Assembly: GCA_051252515.1 (NCBI GenBank)
Contig: JBPOFS010000001.1
Span: forward strand, 248,001 to 312,000
Length of the DNA stretch: 64,000 nucleotides
Direction of reading: 5' to 3'
DNA from: UBA5078 sp051252515
GTDB taxonomy: Bacteria > Pseudomonadota > Gammaproteobacteria > Pseudomonadales > Pseudohongiellaceae
Below, in pieces: positions 27,033-35,416 of this stretch. The translations under genes and the position numbers were made by a program. The notes below the pieces were generated by a model. The model saw nothing but the letters and a program-made list of their open reading frames with translations. It ran no database searches and was not told where the DNA came from. Within the stretch, counting starts at the first letter, position 1, and each line of letters begins with the position of its first letter.

Positions 27033-28997
27033 CTACTGTTGTTTGTATTGATCGTAAACATTGATCTGTGGCGCGAAGGTTCTACCGGCGCGACGTGCCG
27101 CTAGCGTTTCCTCTTTTCGCTCTACATCGATCCAATGGACGAAGTAATCTTCCGCATAGTTGGAATAACGCACATTAAAATCATCTGGCCAACGAACCCA
27201 ACGCCATGACGCATGCCAGTACAATGGCTCTACGAATCCCGGCACGAACGACGCATAATCATGATGCATTTGAGTCATTTGATGGGCCAACTCGATCATC
27301 TCCTCTTTGTCGGAGGAAGCCACAAAGCGGTCGATCAATTGGTCCAATTCAAAAATCGCGATACTTTCAAGATTATTAGTTTGCACCTTAATTGTTCGAT
27401 CAGGATTTACACTGCCATCTTCAAGAAACGCATCGTCGTAGGCGTTGTCCGAGTGATAACTCTCCCAATAATGCGGATACATCTCGATAGGAAAATTCAA
27501 ACCAATGAAGTAGATATCGTGCTGCTTCTCGGAGACTTTGCGCGACCCTGCCGCCACATCCATCATCTCCAAGCGTAGCTCTAAGCCCGCTTTAGTGGCC
27601 TCTTCTTTTAAAATAGTGAACACGTCACGGTAGCGCTCGTACTGCGTCGAAAGCGTAAATGCCAAACGCTCACCTTCGGCGTTCATTAAAATGCCATCCG
27701 GCCCGCTTCGATCAAACCCAGCCTTGGCAAAGTGCTCTCGCGCTAAAGTCACATCAAAGGGACGGGCCTTTACATTAGGATTACTGAACTCACCATAGCC
27801 AACTTGCGCGGAGTCCAGTCTAGTAAAGTCTCCCCTAAAGTACTGTTGCAGCACTAACTCCCAGTTCGAGGCGTATTGAATGCCCAGGCGTACATCGAGA
27901 TTATCTAAATGCTTACGCGCGGTATTGATCCACATGCCCCATGGGGAGCGAGGACCATCATTGTAGAACTCGGCCTTCTCTATATACCCAGCTTGTACAT
28001 CGGGGTCATCATCAGGAAGATTTTCGTACCAATAATCTGCCGTGCGAATTTTGAATTGACCAAGATCGCCGCGCCGAAACGCCTCAAACTGATTAGCGGT
28101 ATCACGAATCACATTAAAGTTGATGCGATCAGGGTTGTAGCGATTACGGAAAAACTTCAAATCCTTTGCCCACCAGTCCTGCACGCGGGTCATGACAAGA
28201 TTTGTGCCCATGTTTATGTCTTCTGGCTTTACTTCATACGGTCCCGCGTGAGGAATAAAACGCCACTGATACATCTGCGTGAAGTCTTCGTTGAGGTCTT
28301 GATAGAAATGTTCCGGCATCGGCGGAAAGGTCAACGCAAGCGAATCCATATCCGGCTTAGCTTCTGCCATGCTGATGGAAATAGTGTGATCGTCATATTT
28401 GCTGATGTTCGTATACTGTGAGGAGTACCAGTTCGTATACCAGGGATCGTTGACGTAGTCGCTTAGGAAGAAAAAGAAAGTAAACAGGAAGTCGTCAGCC
28501 GTAATGGGCTCGCCGTCGGTAAAGCGTGCGTTCGGGTTCAATCGCGCATAGACGGTTTTGTTCTCTTGATCCACTGCCCACTCGGACGCAATTGCAGGAT
28601 AAAAGTCGAACTCGTTAGGATGACGATGAGCGAGTGTTAGATTGGTGTAATCAAGAAGAAAGCGGCGAAACTCGCCGTTGGCATCCGGGCCATTAACGCG
28701 CAAAGTGGCAGGGAAGTCTGCAATGAATTCGTATTGCGTGCCTCCTTTCCTTGCCTGTGGTGAACCAATATCTGACAAACCCTCACCGTGTTGCCACTGC
28801 AAATCTGCAGGAACATCCGCCAAGGTTTTGAAGGAATACCTCTGCGGGTCGGCGGCGTAGAACGCTTGTGCCTCAGCAGAGATATCATGGGTGTTCTCGG
28901 CGCCACTTGAATCCGGTTCACCGCCCCCGCAGGCCATTAACACACCGCAAAGGCCTACCACGAACACACCGCGTAAGTTCAACAGCAATGGGCTCAT
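27033..28997 (-). CDS. Extracellular solute-binding protein family 5, lipoprotein, copy 2
   Basis: This 654-residue binding protein has a lipoprotein signal with lipobox LMAC followed by GGGE. The family 5 fold shows in VYARLNPNARFTDGEPITADDF and long conserved stretches around SPWGMWINTARKHLDN. The length and YejA-like layout indicate a peptide-type ligand. It is a paralog of the upstream gene (same length, same motif order, near-identical blocks such as NPDRTIKVQTNN against NPDRQIKTQTNN). The start overlaps that gene's stop by four bases. Having two receptors on one importer suggests broader or divided specificity. Confidence 0.92.
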   Translation of the reverse strand: MSPLLLNLRGVFVVGLCGVLMACGGGEPDSSGAENTHDISAEAQAFYAADPQRYSFKTLADVPADLQWQHGEGLSDIGSPQARKGGTQYEFIADFPATLRVNGPDANGEFRRFLLDYTNLTLAHRHPNEFDFYPAIASEWAVDQENKTVYARLNPNARFTDGEPITADDFLFTFFFFLSDYVNDPWYTNWYSSQYTNISKYDDHTISISMAEAKPDMDSLALTFPPMPEHFYQDLNEDFTQMYQWRFIPHAGPYEVKPEDINMGTNLVMTRVQDWWAKDLKFFRNRYNPDRINFNVIRDTANQFEAFRRGDLGQFKIRTADYWYENLPDDDPDVQAGYIEKAEFYNDGPRSPWGMWINTARKHLDNLDVRLGIQYASNWELVLQQYFRGDFTRLDSAQVGYGEFSNPNVKARPFDVTLAREHFAKAGFDRSGPDGILMNAEGERLAFTLSTQYERYRDVFTILKEEATKAGLELRLEMMDVAAGSRKVSEKQHDIYFIGLNFPIEMYPHYWESYHSDNAYDDAFLEDGSVNPDRTIKVQTNNLESIAIFELDQLIDRFVASSDKEEMIELAHQMTQMHHDYASFVPGFVEPLYWHASWRWVRWPDDFNVRYSNYAEDYFVHWIDVERKEETLAARRAGRTFAPQINVYDQYKQQ

Positions 28998-30958
28998 TGC
29001 AGACCCTTAAATTGATCATAGACATCATCAACGTGGGGCTCGAACGTCTCGCCATTACGGCGCGCCTCTAGTGTCGCTTCCTTCATTTGCGGATCAATCC
29101 AGAACGCAAACATCTCGTAGGGGTAGATCGTGAAACGGAAGTTAAACCCCTCTGGCCACTGCATCCAGCGCCAATAGGCAGTCCTATAGAATGGCTCCAC
29201 AAACCCAGGGGAGAACGACGCATACTCAAAAACTCGATCTTGAATCATATGCGACAGCTCGATCATTCGTTCTTTATCCGATGATCTGTCGTATTCCTCA
29301 ATCCATTGGTCTAGCTCAAAGTCGGCAATGCTTTCGACATTATTAGTCTGGGTCTTAATCTGTCTATCCGGGTTTACCGACCCGTCTTCTAGGAATGCAT
29401 CATCATAAGCATTGTCCGAATGGTAGAGCTGCCAATAAGACGGATACATCGATTGCTGCGGAGCTAAGCTCATGAAGTACATGTCATGTTGTTTTTCACG
29501 CGATTTTCTAAAGCCTGCAGCGCCATCGAGGATCTCAATGCGAATTTCTAATCCGGCCTTCGTGGCTTCTTCCTTTAGAATTGTGAAAATATCTGAATAG
29601 CGCTCATAGTGAGTAGTCAAAGTGAACGCCAGACGCTCTCCTTGATCGTTCACGAGAATGCCATCTGCGCCTCGCTCTGTGAATCCCGCTTTAGAGAAAT
29701 ATTCCAACGCTTTATCTACATCGAACTCTAGAGCCTTAATGTCGGTATTGCTGAATTCAGGGTAGCCATCATTTTGGGTATTAAGGCGATCCACATCGCC
29801 TCTAAAATAATTACTAATGACCAAATCCCAATTAGCGGCGTGTTGAATCCCTGTTCGAATATCAACGTTGTCCAGCAATGGCCGCGACGAGTTCATCCAC
29901 AATCCCCAGTTGCTGCGCGGACCGCCGTTATAGAAAGTTGTCTTGTGAATATAACCACCCGCCACGTCAGGATCAGTCGATGGTAGGCTGTCGTACCACA
30001 CATCTGCCGTGCCGATTCGCGTCAAATCAATATCGCCGCGCCTAAACGCCTCGAAGCGTTTGGCCGTGTCACGGATGACAGTCAAGTTGATGCGATCGAC
30101 ATTGAATAAGTAACGCCAATATTTATTATCTTTTGCCCACCAGTCTTTCTTACGCTCTAGGACCAATCTTGTTCCCATGTCGATATTCTGATCGTCGATC
30201 ACATAAGGCCCGGCATTAGGCTCAAAGCGCCACTGGTAACGCTCAGGATAGTCATCACCAAGCTCTTTGTAATGATGCTGAGGTACTGGGGACAAAAAGA
30301 GCACATACTCAGCCATATCAGGCTTCGCAGTATTCACTGTCATCGAAAACGTTAACTCGTCATAACGCGTAATATTGGCGTATTCAGTGCTAAAGAAGTT
30401 ATTGGAAAACGGCGCTTGGATGTAGTCAGAGAGATAAAAAAACAGGGAGAACATCTGGTCGTCAGAGGTAATCGGTTCGTCGTCTGTCCAGCGCGCATTC
30501 GGGTTGATTTTGACATAGACCGTTTTCTCTTCTTCATCAACGGCCCAGCTTTCAGCGATACTCGGGATGTAGGCGCCAGTATCAGGATGAGCACCGGCAT
30601 AGGTCAGTCTGAAAAAACCGCCAATCCAAGAACGCGCTGAAGAGTTTGTGTCCGGCCCGGTAAATCGCAATGTCGGTGGAAAATCTTCCAACGATTCGTA
30701 ATAGGTGCCGCCCTTAACCGCATTAGGAGAACCAAACTCTGGCTCATCCATCCCGTCTTCCCACACTAGATCTGTTGGGATATCCGCTGGAGTTGCAAAC
30801 GTAAACAAGTCTGGATGCGCAGCGTAGTAATCGTTCACTTCTTGGGTGTTATCAAGGCTCAAGTCCACGTTATTCGTTGAGTCGGAGCCGCCTCCGCACG
30901 CAGTCAATGTGGCGGCAATCGCGATCAACGCGAGTTTCAAACGCATACTTGTCATCAT
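28994..30958 (-). CDS. Extracellular solute-binding protein family 5, lipoprotein, copy 1
   Basis: This 654-residue binding protein has a lipobox (LTAC, then GGGS), so it is probably anchored in a membrane rather than free in the periplasm. Family 5 signatures include VYVKINPNARWTDDEPITSDD and RFEAFRRGDIDLTRIG. It is YejA-like by length and context, since YejB- and YejE-type permeases lie just upstream on the same strand. GGGAGA precedes a double ATG, so the start could be one codon later. It is translationally coupled to its paralog. Confidence 0.92.
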   Translation of the reverse strand: MMTSMRLKLALIAIAATLTACGGGSDSTNNVDLSLDNTQEVNDYYAAHPDLFTFATPADIPTDLVWEDGMDEPEFGSPNAVKGGTYYESLEDFPPTLRFTGPDTNSSARSWIGGFFRLTYAGAHPDTGAYIPSIAESWAVDEEEKTVYVKINPNARWTDDEPITSDDQMFSLFFYLSDYIQAPFSNNFFSTEYANITRYDELTFSMTVNTAKPDMAEYVLFLSPVPQHHYKELGDDYPERYQWRFEPNAGPYVIDDQNIDMGTRLVLERKKDWWAKDNKYWRYLFNVDRINLTVIRDTAKRFEAFRRGDIDLTRIGTADVWYDSLPSTDPDVAGGYIHKTTFYNGGPRSNWGLWMNSSRPLLDNVDIRTGIQHAANWDLVISNYFRGDVDRLNTQNDGYPEFSNTDIKALEFDVDKALEYFSKAGFTERGADGILVNDQGERLAFTLTTHYERYSDIFTILKEEATKAGLEIRIEILDGAAGFRKSREKQHDMYFMSLAPQQSMYPSYWQLYHSDNAYDDAFLEDGSVNPDRQIKTQTNNVESIADFELDQWIEEYDRSSDKERMIELSHMIQDRVFEYASFSPGFVEPFYRTAYWRWMQWPEGFNFRFTIYPYEMFAFWIDPQMKEATLEARRNGETFEPHVDDVYDQFKGLQ

Positions 30959-30993
30959 GGCAACGATCTCCCAAAGACTTAAAACCAGAGTGT

Positions 30994-32067
30994 CTATTTG
31001 TATAAAGTGAATTTTTTCGGATCAAAGGACTCTCGGATAGCCTCACCAACAAAGGTGACCAAGGTCAGCAATACGACGAGCGTACCAAATGCGGACATGA
31101 CTATCCAAGGAGCGGTTCTTAAGGTTTGCGTGCCCTGCTTGAGCAGCTCGCCTAGGCTTGGCGTGGGTGGCGGTAAGCCGAACCCAAGGAAGTCCAAAGC
31201 CGTTATTGCTGAAATGGCCGCCACAATCGTAAAGGGCATAAAGGTCACAAGCGTAGACAACACATTAGGTAAAATATGCCGAAACACAATTCTAGTATTT
31301 GAGGCACCAAGCACCTTCGCTGCTGCAACGTAATCGCGTGACTTCTCTTTATAGGTTTCCGTGCGCATGTAATAGGTCATCGATGTCCAAGAGAACAAAA
31401 CCATCACACCAAGCAGAATGAGAATTCGAGTAAAAATAGTAAAGGCGTCGGGAATCACGGAAAACACAATGATGACCATATAGAGGAATGGAATATTGCT
31501 CCAAACCTCAATAACACGCTGGCTGATTATATCGAACATGCCCCCCAGGTAGCCCATTGCACAACCCACAGCGACACCAATCAAATACACCGCAACCATA
31601 AAGCCTAGCGCAAAGATTAATGCGATCCGCGTGCCATAAAAGAGTCGCGCCAAGATATCTCTACTGGTCGTGTCCGTACCTAAATAATGCTCCTTAGAGG
31701 CATCTGGCGCCTCTGGTCGGAAAATTCCCGTAGAGCCATCGTTCTCGAACGGGCTATAGGGGACTATCGGCATCAACACCCAATTATCGGAATCCGTGTC
31801 TCTAAAGTGTTTCTGCAAGTCGCGGTAGTTGGTCTCGTAGGGGTAGTCCAAACCGAAATCAGTTCCGGGATGGAATGCACTGTAGGTAGGGAAATACCAA
31901 TCACCGTCGTAGCTGACGATAAGCGCTTTATTATTAATAAGAATCTCACCCAGCAGGCTTAATACGAGAAAAGCAGCAAGAATTAAGAAACTATAGTAGC
32001 CGCGTTTAATTGCGCGGAATCGGCGCAGCTTTTTGACTGTCTGTGGGTTCAATGTGATTAAACTCAT
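30994..32067 (-). CDS. yejE: Peptide ABC importer permease (YejE-like)
   Basis: This 357-residue BPD-transporter permease has an N-terminal helix, a YejE-type periplasmic loop (DGDWYFPTYSAFHPGTDFGL and YETNYRD) and five further helices. The coupling EAA-like loop reads AAKVLGASNTRIVFRHILPN, and HYLGTDTTSRDILARLFYG is the pre-helix signature. The dedicated loop distinguishes YejE from OppC/DppC. It lies nine bases after the yejB-like gene. With YejB it forms the membrane channel for peptides, which in enterobacteria include microcin C. Confidence 0.9.
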   Translation of the reverse strand: MSLITLNPQTVKKLRRFRAIKRGYYSFLILAAFLVLSLLGEILINNKALIVSYDGDWYFPTYSAFHPGTDFGLDYPYETNYRDLQKHFRDTDSDNWVLMPIVPYSPFENDGSTGIFRPEAPDASKEHYLGTDTTSRDILARLFYGTRIALIFALGFMVAVYLIGVAVGCAMGYLGGMFDIISQRVIEVWSNIPFLYMVIIVFSVIPDAFTIFTRILILLGVMVLFSWTSMTYYMRTETYKEKSRDYVAAAKVLGASNTRIVFRHILPNVLSTLVTFMPFTIVAAISAITALDFLGFGLPPPTPSLGELLKQGTQTLRTAPWIVMSAFGTLVVLLTLVTFVGEAIRESFDPKKFTLYK

Positions 32068-32076
32068 GACGGCGCC

Positions 32077-33090
32077 CTAATTAAATCGAATGCGTGGATC
32101 AACTAACGCCACGAGTATATCAGACAGTATGTTGCCAATAAGCAACAGCACACTTGCCAAGAACACGACACCCATCACGACAGGATAGTCGCGATCTACA
32201 ATGGAAGTAAGTCCTAACAACCCGAAGCCATTGATATCGAAAATACTCTCAATGAGGAAGGAGCCAGACACCAGCAAAGTAATGTTTTGACCGAATGTGG
32301 TAGCGATGGGAATCATCGAATTACGCAATGCGTGACCAGTGACGGCTTTGCGAAACGACACCCCTTTGGCAATCGCTGTACGCACATAGTCCGACGCGAG
32401 ATTATCCATAAGGTGGTTCTTTAAAAGCAGAGTTACCAGCGCAAAACTGCCCATCATGTAACACACCAGCGGCAAGGCGGAATGTGACGCGAGGTCTTTT
32501 ATTTTGCCCCAGAAACTTAAATCATCGTATTGCAAACTAACAAAGCCCCCCATCGGGAACCACTCCAGACGCACGGAGAAATAGAGCAGAAGCAAAGACC
32601 CAAGCGCGTAGCCGGGCACCGCATATCCAATAAATATCAGTATCGAACTGATATTATCCACCGCGGTCCTGTGCTTTATCGCTTTGACGACCCCCAAGGG
32701 AATACAAATGGCATAGGTCAGAATGAGCGTAATGATTCCGTAATACAGCGATACGGGGAAGCGACTGGCCATGACATCCCACACGGGCTGGTTATAGCGG
32801 TACGAGGTGCCCAGATCGCCAGTGGCAACCTTGCCCACCCATTCGAAGTAACTCTGCAGGACCGGTTTATCGAAACCGTAGTACTCTTTCAAGCGATCGA
32901 GTTGCGCCTCGGACAACGCCATGTTCTGCCCTGCGGCAACCCCCCGCGTCCCGCCCCCAAGTTGCGCTTCCATGATGGCGCGCTCTATTGGGCCACCCGG
33001 CACAAGTCGGGTAATGAAAAACACGATAATGGTTATGCCAATCAGTGTTGGGGGGATCAATAGCAAACGTCGAAGGAAGTAATCTCGCAT
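32077..33090 (-). CDS. yejB: Peptide ABC importer permease (YejB-like), first gene of the operon
   Basis: This 337-residue permease has six helices. The N-terminus LRRLLLIPPTLIGITIIVFF is typical of the DppB group. Its extended loop (RAIMEAQLGGGTRGV, then SEAQLDRLKEYYGFDKP) is typical of YejB. The coupling loop is YVRTAIAKGVSFRKAVTGHA. It starts the six-gene operon 33,090 to 25,000. Its leader is the 354-base gap described separately. Regulation is not evident. Confidence 0.9.
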   Translation of the reverse strand: MRDYFLRRLLLIPPTLIGITIIVFFITRLVPGGPIERAIMEAQLGGGTRGVAAGQNMALSEAQLDRLKEYYGFDKPVLQSYFEWVGKVATGDLGTSYRYNQPVWDVMASRFPVSLYYGIITLILTYAICIPLGVVKAIKHRTAVDNISSILIFIGYAVPGYALGSLLLLYFSVRLEWFPMGGFVSLQYDDLSFWGKIKDLASHSALPLVCYMMGSFALVTLLLKNHLMDNLASDYVRTAIAKGVSFRKAVTGHALRNSMIPIATTFGQNITLLVSGSFLIESIFDINGFGLLGLTSIVDRDYPVVMGVVFLASVLLLIGNILSDILVALVDPRIRFN

Positions 33091-33338
33091 TTAAATCTTC
33101 TTGCTCTTAGTCATATGTCTATGGGTTCGAGTAGGCTGCATAACCGCTGAGGATACCTGCTTTTAAGTTGAGAACGAAGAATAATCACTTTTCTTCCAAA
33201 CCCGCTCAAGTTATTTGTCACCATATTGTCATGTCATTGCCCTTTCGCTGTCACACGAGCGCTGCACAATGCCTTCCTGTCAGTGTTGTGCAAGAACACA
33301 CAATATCGGCACCGCGAAAGAAGTTTTACTCTCTCTTC

Positions 33339-33375
33339 AATGGTCACCCCTTTTTGGGGGGTGGCCATTTTTTTT
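33339..33375 (+). terminator. Plus-strand intrinsic terminator with no plus-strand gene upstream
   Basis: The 12-base stem 33339-33350 (AATGGTCACCCC) pairs with 33358-33369 (GGGGTGGCCATT), with one G-T wobble and a seven-base loop, followed by eight T (33368-33375). This is a textbook terminator for plus-strand RNA. On the minus strand the wobble becomes a C-A mismatch and no T run follows. It could end a small RNA starting within 33,091-33,330, or stop antisense transcription. Confidence 0.7.
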
Positions 33376-33425
33376 ACTTTAGGCTCTGCAATAGAACCCC
33401 CAAAAAAGGGGTGGCCATTTTTTTT
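33358..33425 (+). repeat. Exact 18-base direct repeat, 50 bases apart
   Basis: GGGGTGGCCATTTTTTTT occurs at 33358-33375 and again at 33408-33425. The second copy follows ACCCC-CAAAAAA, making a five-base stem (33396-33400 with 33408-33412). The second unit thus looks like a partial duplicate of the first terminator's right arm and T run. A duplicated terminator end may guard against read-through, or it may be a trace of a dispersed palindromic element. Confidence 0.7.
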
Positions 33426-33444
33426 GCTAAAGGGAAATCCATTT

Positions 33445-34401
33445 TTAGTATAAATGGCAAGCGACTAAGCTTTGACTGCCCTCAACCGCCTTTAACTGCG
33501 GAGTCTGTGTTCGACATACATCCATGACCTTAGGGCATCGCCCTGCAAAGCGGCACCCTTGCGGCACGTTCACCGGAGAAGGAATCTCCCCAACAATCTC
33601 CGTCGAGACTCGCGCACGCTCGCTATCAGGGTCCGGTTCAGGGTTGGATGCGACTAATACCTGGGTATAAGGGTGCAGGGGTTTAAAATACACATCATCC
33701 ACAGGGCCTAATTCCATCAATGCCCCTAAGTACATGACCGCCATCCTGTCGCTGATATAACGCACCATCGACAAATCGTGGGCAATAAAGAGCAAGGTCA
33801 GCCCCATCGACTCTTGTAGCTCACTCAGAAGATTGACGACTTGCGCTTGCACGGACACATCTAAAGCCGAGATAGGCTCATCACATACGACAAATTCTGG
33901 CTCGAGAATTAGCGCTCGCGCAATTCCGATTCTTTGCCGTTGACCACCAGAGAACTCATGGGGGTAACGTGACATATGATCCGCGTGCAGGCCTACCCGC
34001 TCTAGCCACGACGCGGCTTTATCACGCGCTTGCTGCACGTTCATCAAGCGATGCAGCAAAAGACCTTCGCTGATAATCTCCCCCACTGTCATGCGCGGAT
34101 TCAAAGAAGAATAAGGATCTTGGAATATCATCTGCATCTTGCGGGAATAACGCCGGTAATCCGCCGTGTTGTATTTCGTTGGCAGCAGCTCATCGCGGTA
34201 GTGGACTGTCCCGCCACTTTTATCATGCAGCCCTAGCAGTGTCTTGCCTAACGTAGACTTTCCAGACCCACTCTCCCCGACTAAACCCACAATCTCGCGT
34301 TCGGCGATGTCGAAGCTAATATTGTCTACGGCGTGAACACTCTGCCCACGGCCCATATCAAAATACTTAAACAATGAATCAATGCGCAGCAAACTACTCA
34401 T
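33445..34401 (-). CDS. oppF: OppF-type ATPase of the second peptide importer
   Basis: This 318-residue ATPase has Walker A GLVGESGSGKSTLGKTLLG, signature FSGGQRQRIGIARAL and Walker B EFVVCDEPISALDVSVQ. The C-terminal oligopeptide extension has CRFAGRCPKVMDVC. The N-terminus LLRIDSLFKYFDMGRG is OppF-like. It is the last gene of the five-gene Opp operon and overlaps oppD by eight bases. The stop is followed by the intergenic repeat region, which offers no clear minus-strand terminator. Confidence 0.92.
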   Translation of the reverse strand: MSSLLRIDSLFKYFDMGRGQSVHAVDNISFDIAEREIVGLVGESGSGKSTLGKTLLGLHDKSGGTVHYRDELLPTKYNTADYRRYSRKMQMIFQDPYSSLNPRMTVGEIISEGLLLHRLMNVQQARDKAASWLERVGLHADHMSRYPHEFSGGQRQRIGIARALILEPEFVVCDEPISALDVSVQAQVVNLLSELQESMGLTLLFIAHDLSMVRYISDRMAVMYLGALMELGPVDDVYFKPLHPYTQVLVASNPEPDPDSERARVSTEIVGEIPSPVNVPQGCRFAGRCPKVMDVCRTQTPQLKAVEGSQSLVACHLY

Positions 34402-35416
34402 CTCGAGCTCCTATCGTCAGGCCATCGATGCGATGCGGACTGCGTTCATGTTGTAGCCAACAACGGGAGATATGATGACCTCCAAGCTCAAACTCTTGCG
34501 GAGCATAAAGTCCACAGGCTTGCATGCTATGTGGACAGCGCGCCGCATAGGCACAGCCCTTGGGAGGAGAAAATAAGTCGGGAGGACTTCCTTCGATAGG
34601 TTGCAGGCTTCTCTCTTTTGTTGGGTCGTTACTCGGCATGGCGCGTTTCAAGCCTTGCGTATAAGGATGCGCGGAACGATAGAACACATCATCAACACTG
34701 CCTGACTCTACGACTTGCCCCGCGTACATCACCGCGACATCATCCACCATTCTGGCCACAACCCCTAAGTCATGGGTAATCAGGATTAGCGCCATACCGG
34801 TTTCTTTTTGCACATCTTTAAGCAGGTCGAGAATTTGTGCCTGAATGGTGACGTCTAGCGCCGTGGTGGGTTCATCGGCAATCAGGATAGTCGGCTGGCA
34901 GGAGATCGCCATCGCGATCATTGCTCGTTGCAACATGCCACCGGAAAACTCGAAAGGGTATTGCTTCGCTCTTTTACTGGCCTCAGGAATTCGCACCAGC
35001 TCTAACAGTTCAATTGCTCTGGCCCAGGCTTTGGCCTTGCCGTAGCCCTTGTGCACAATTAGTGGTTCTGCGATCTGATCGCCAATGGTCATCGTCGGGT
35101 TCAACGAGGACATTGGGTCTTGAAAAATCATGCCGATTTGCGCGCCGCGAATCTCTTTCCCATCGATGCTTCTGCGCCCGAGGATGTCGACTCCTCGCAA
35201 TAAGGCCGTGCCTTGCATCACCCTTCCCGGCGGCATTGGAATCAAACCCATCAACGCCTGCACCGTGACCGACTTCCCACATCCAGACTCGCCGACGATC
35301 GCCAAGGTACGCCCTGCCTCTATGGAAAAACTGACCCCGCGCACCGCTTGCACCGTGCCGCCATAGGTATCGAATTCAACATGCAGGTTGTTCACTTCTA
35401 ATAATGCCGAGCTCAT
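34394..35416 (-). CDS. oppD: OppD-type ATPase of the second peptide importer
   Basis: This 340-residue ATPase has Walker A AIVGESGCGKSVTVQALMG, signature FSGGMLQRAMIAMAI, Walker B ILIADEPTTALDVTIQ and the switch His in LITHDLGVV. The C-terminal extension is CAYAARCPHSMQAC. The signature SGGMLQR, with Leu in place of the usual Arg, is a mild variant. It overlaps oppC upstream by four bases and oppF downstream by eight, so the operon is tightly coupled. Confidence 0.92.
   Translation of the reverse strand: MSSALLEVNNLHVEFDTYGGTVQAVRGVSFSIEAGRTLAIVGESGCGKSVTVQALMGLIPMPPGRVMQGTALLRGVDILGRRSIDGKEIRGAQIGMIFQDPMSSLNPTMTIGDQIAEPLIVHKGYGKAKAWARAIELLELVRIPEASKRAKQYPFEFSGGMLQRAMIAMAISCQPTILIADEPTTALDVTIQAQILDLLKDVQKETGMALILITHDLGVVARMVDDVAVMYAGQVVESGSVDDVFYRSAHPYTQGLKRAMPSNDPTKERSLQPIEGSPPDLFSPPKGCAYAARCPHSMQACGLYAPQEFELGGHHISRCWLQHERSPHRIDGLTIGARDE

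Larger units (their letters stand above)
33091..33444. other. 354-base intergenic region between the two peptide transporter operons
   Basis: This gap must hold the promoter of the Yej-like operon and the 3' end of the Opp-like operon, both on the minus strand. It also has plus-strand terminator structures (33339-33375 and around 33396-33425) with no plus-strand gene upstream for more than 8 kb. A CU-rich stretch (CTCTCTTC, 33331-33338) sits just before the first hairpin. I see no convincing protein gene. A short plus-strand frame here (33168-33527) runs over the end of the ATPase gene and is probably chance. Confidence 0.5.

Noticed and set aside
32530..33063. A 177-codon plus-strand frame opposite the yejB-like gene
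   Set aside because: It lies fully inside a well-supported permease gene and is rich in Arg/His as antisense frames are.
33168..33527. A 119-codon plus-strand frame across the intergenic repeat
   Set aside because: It runs into the end of the oppF gene, has low-complexity Phe/Gly content from the repeats, and shows no family features.
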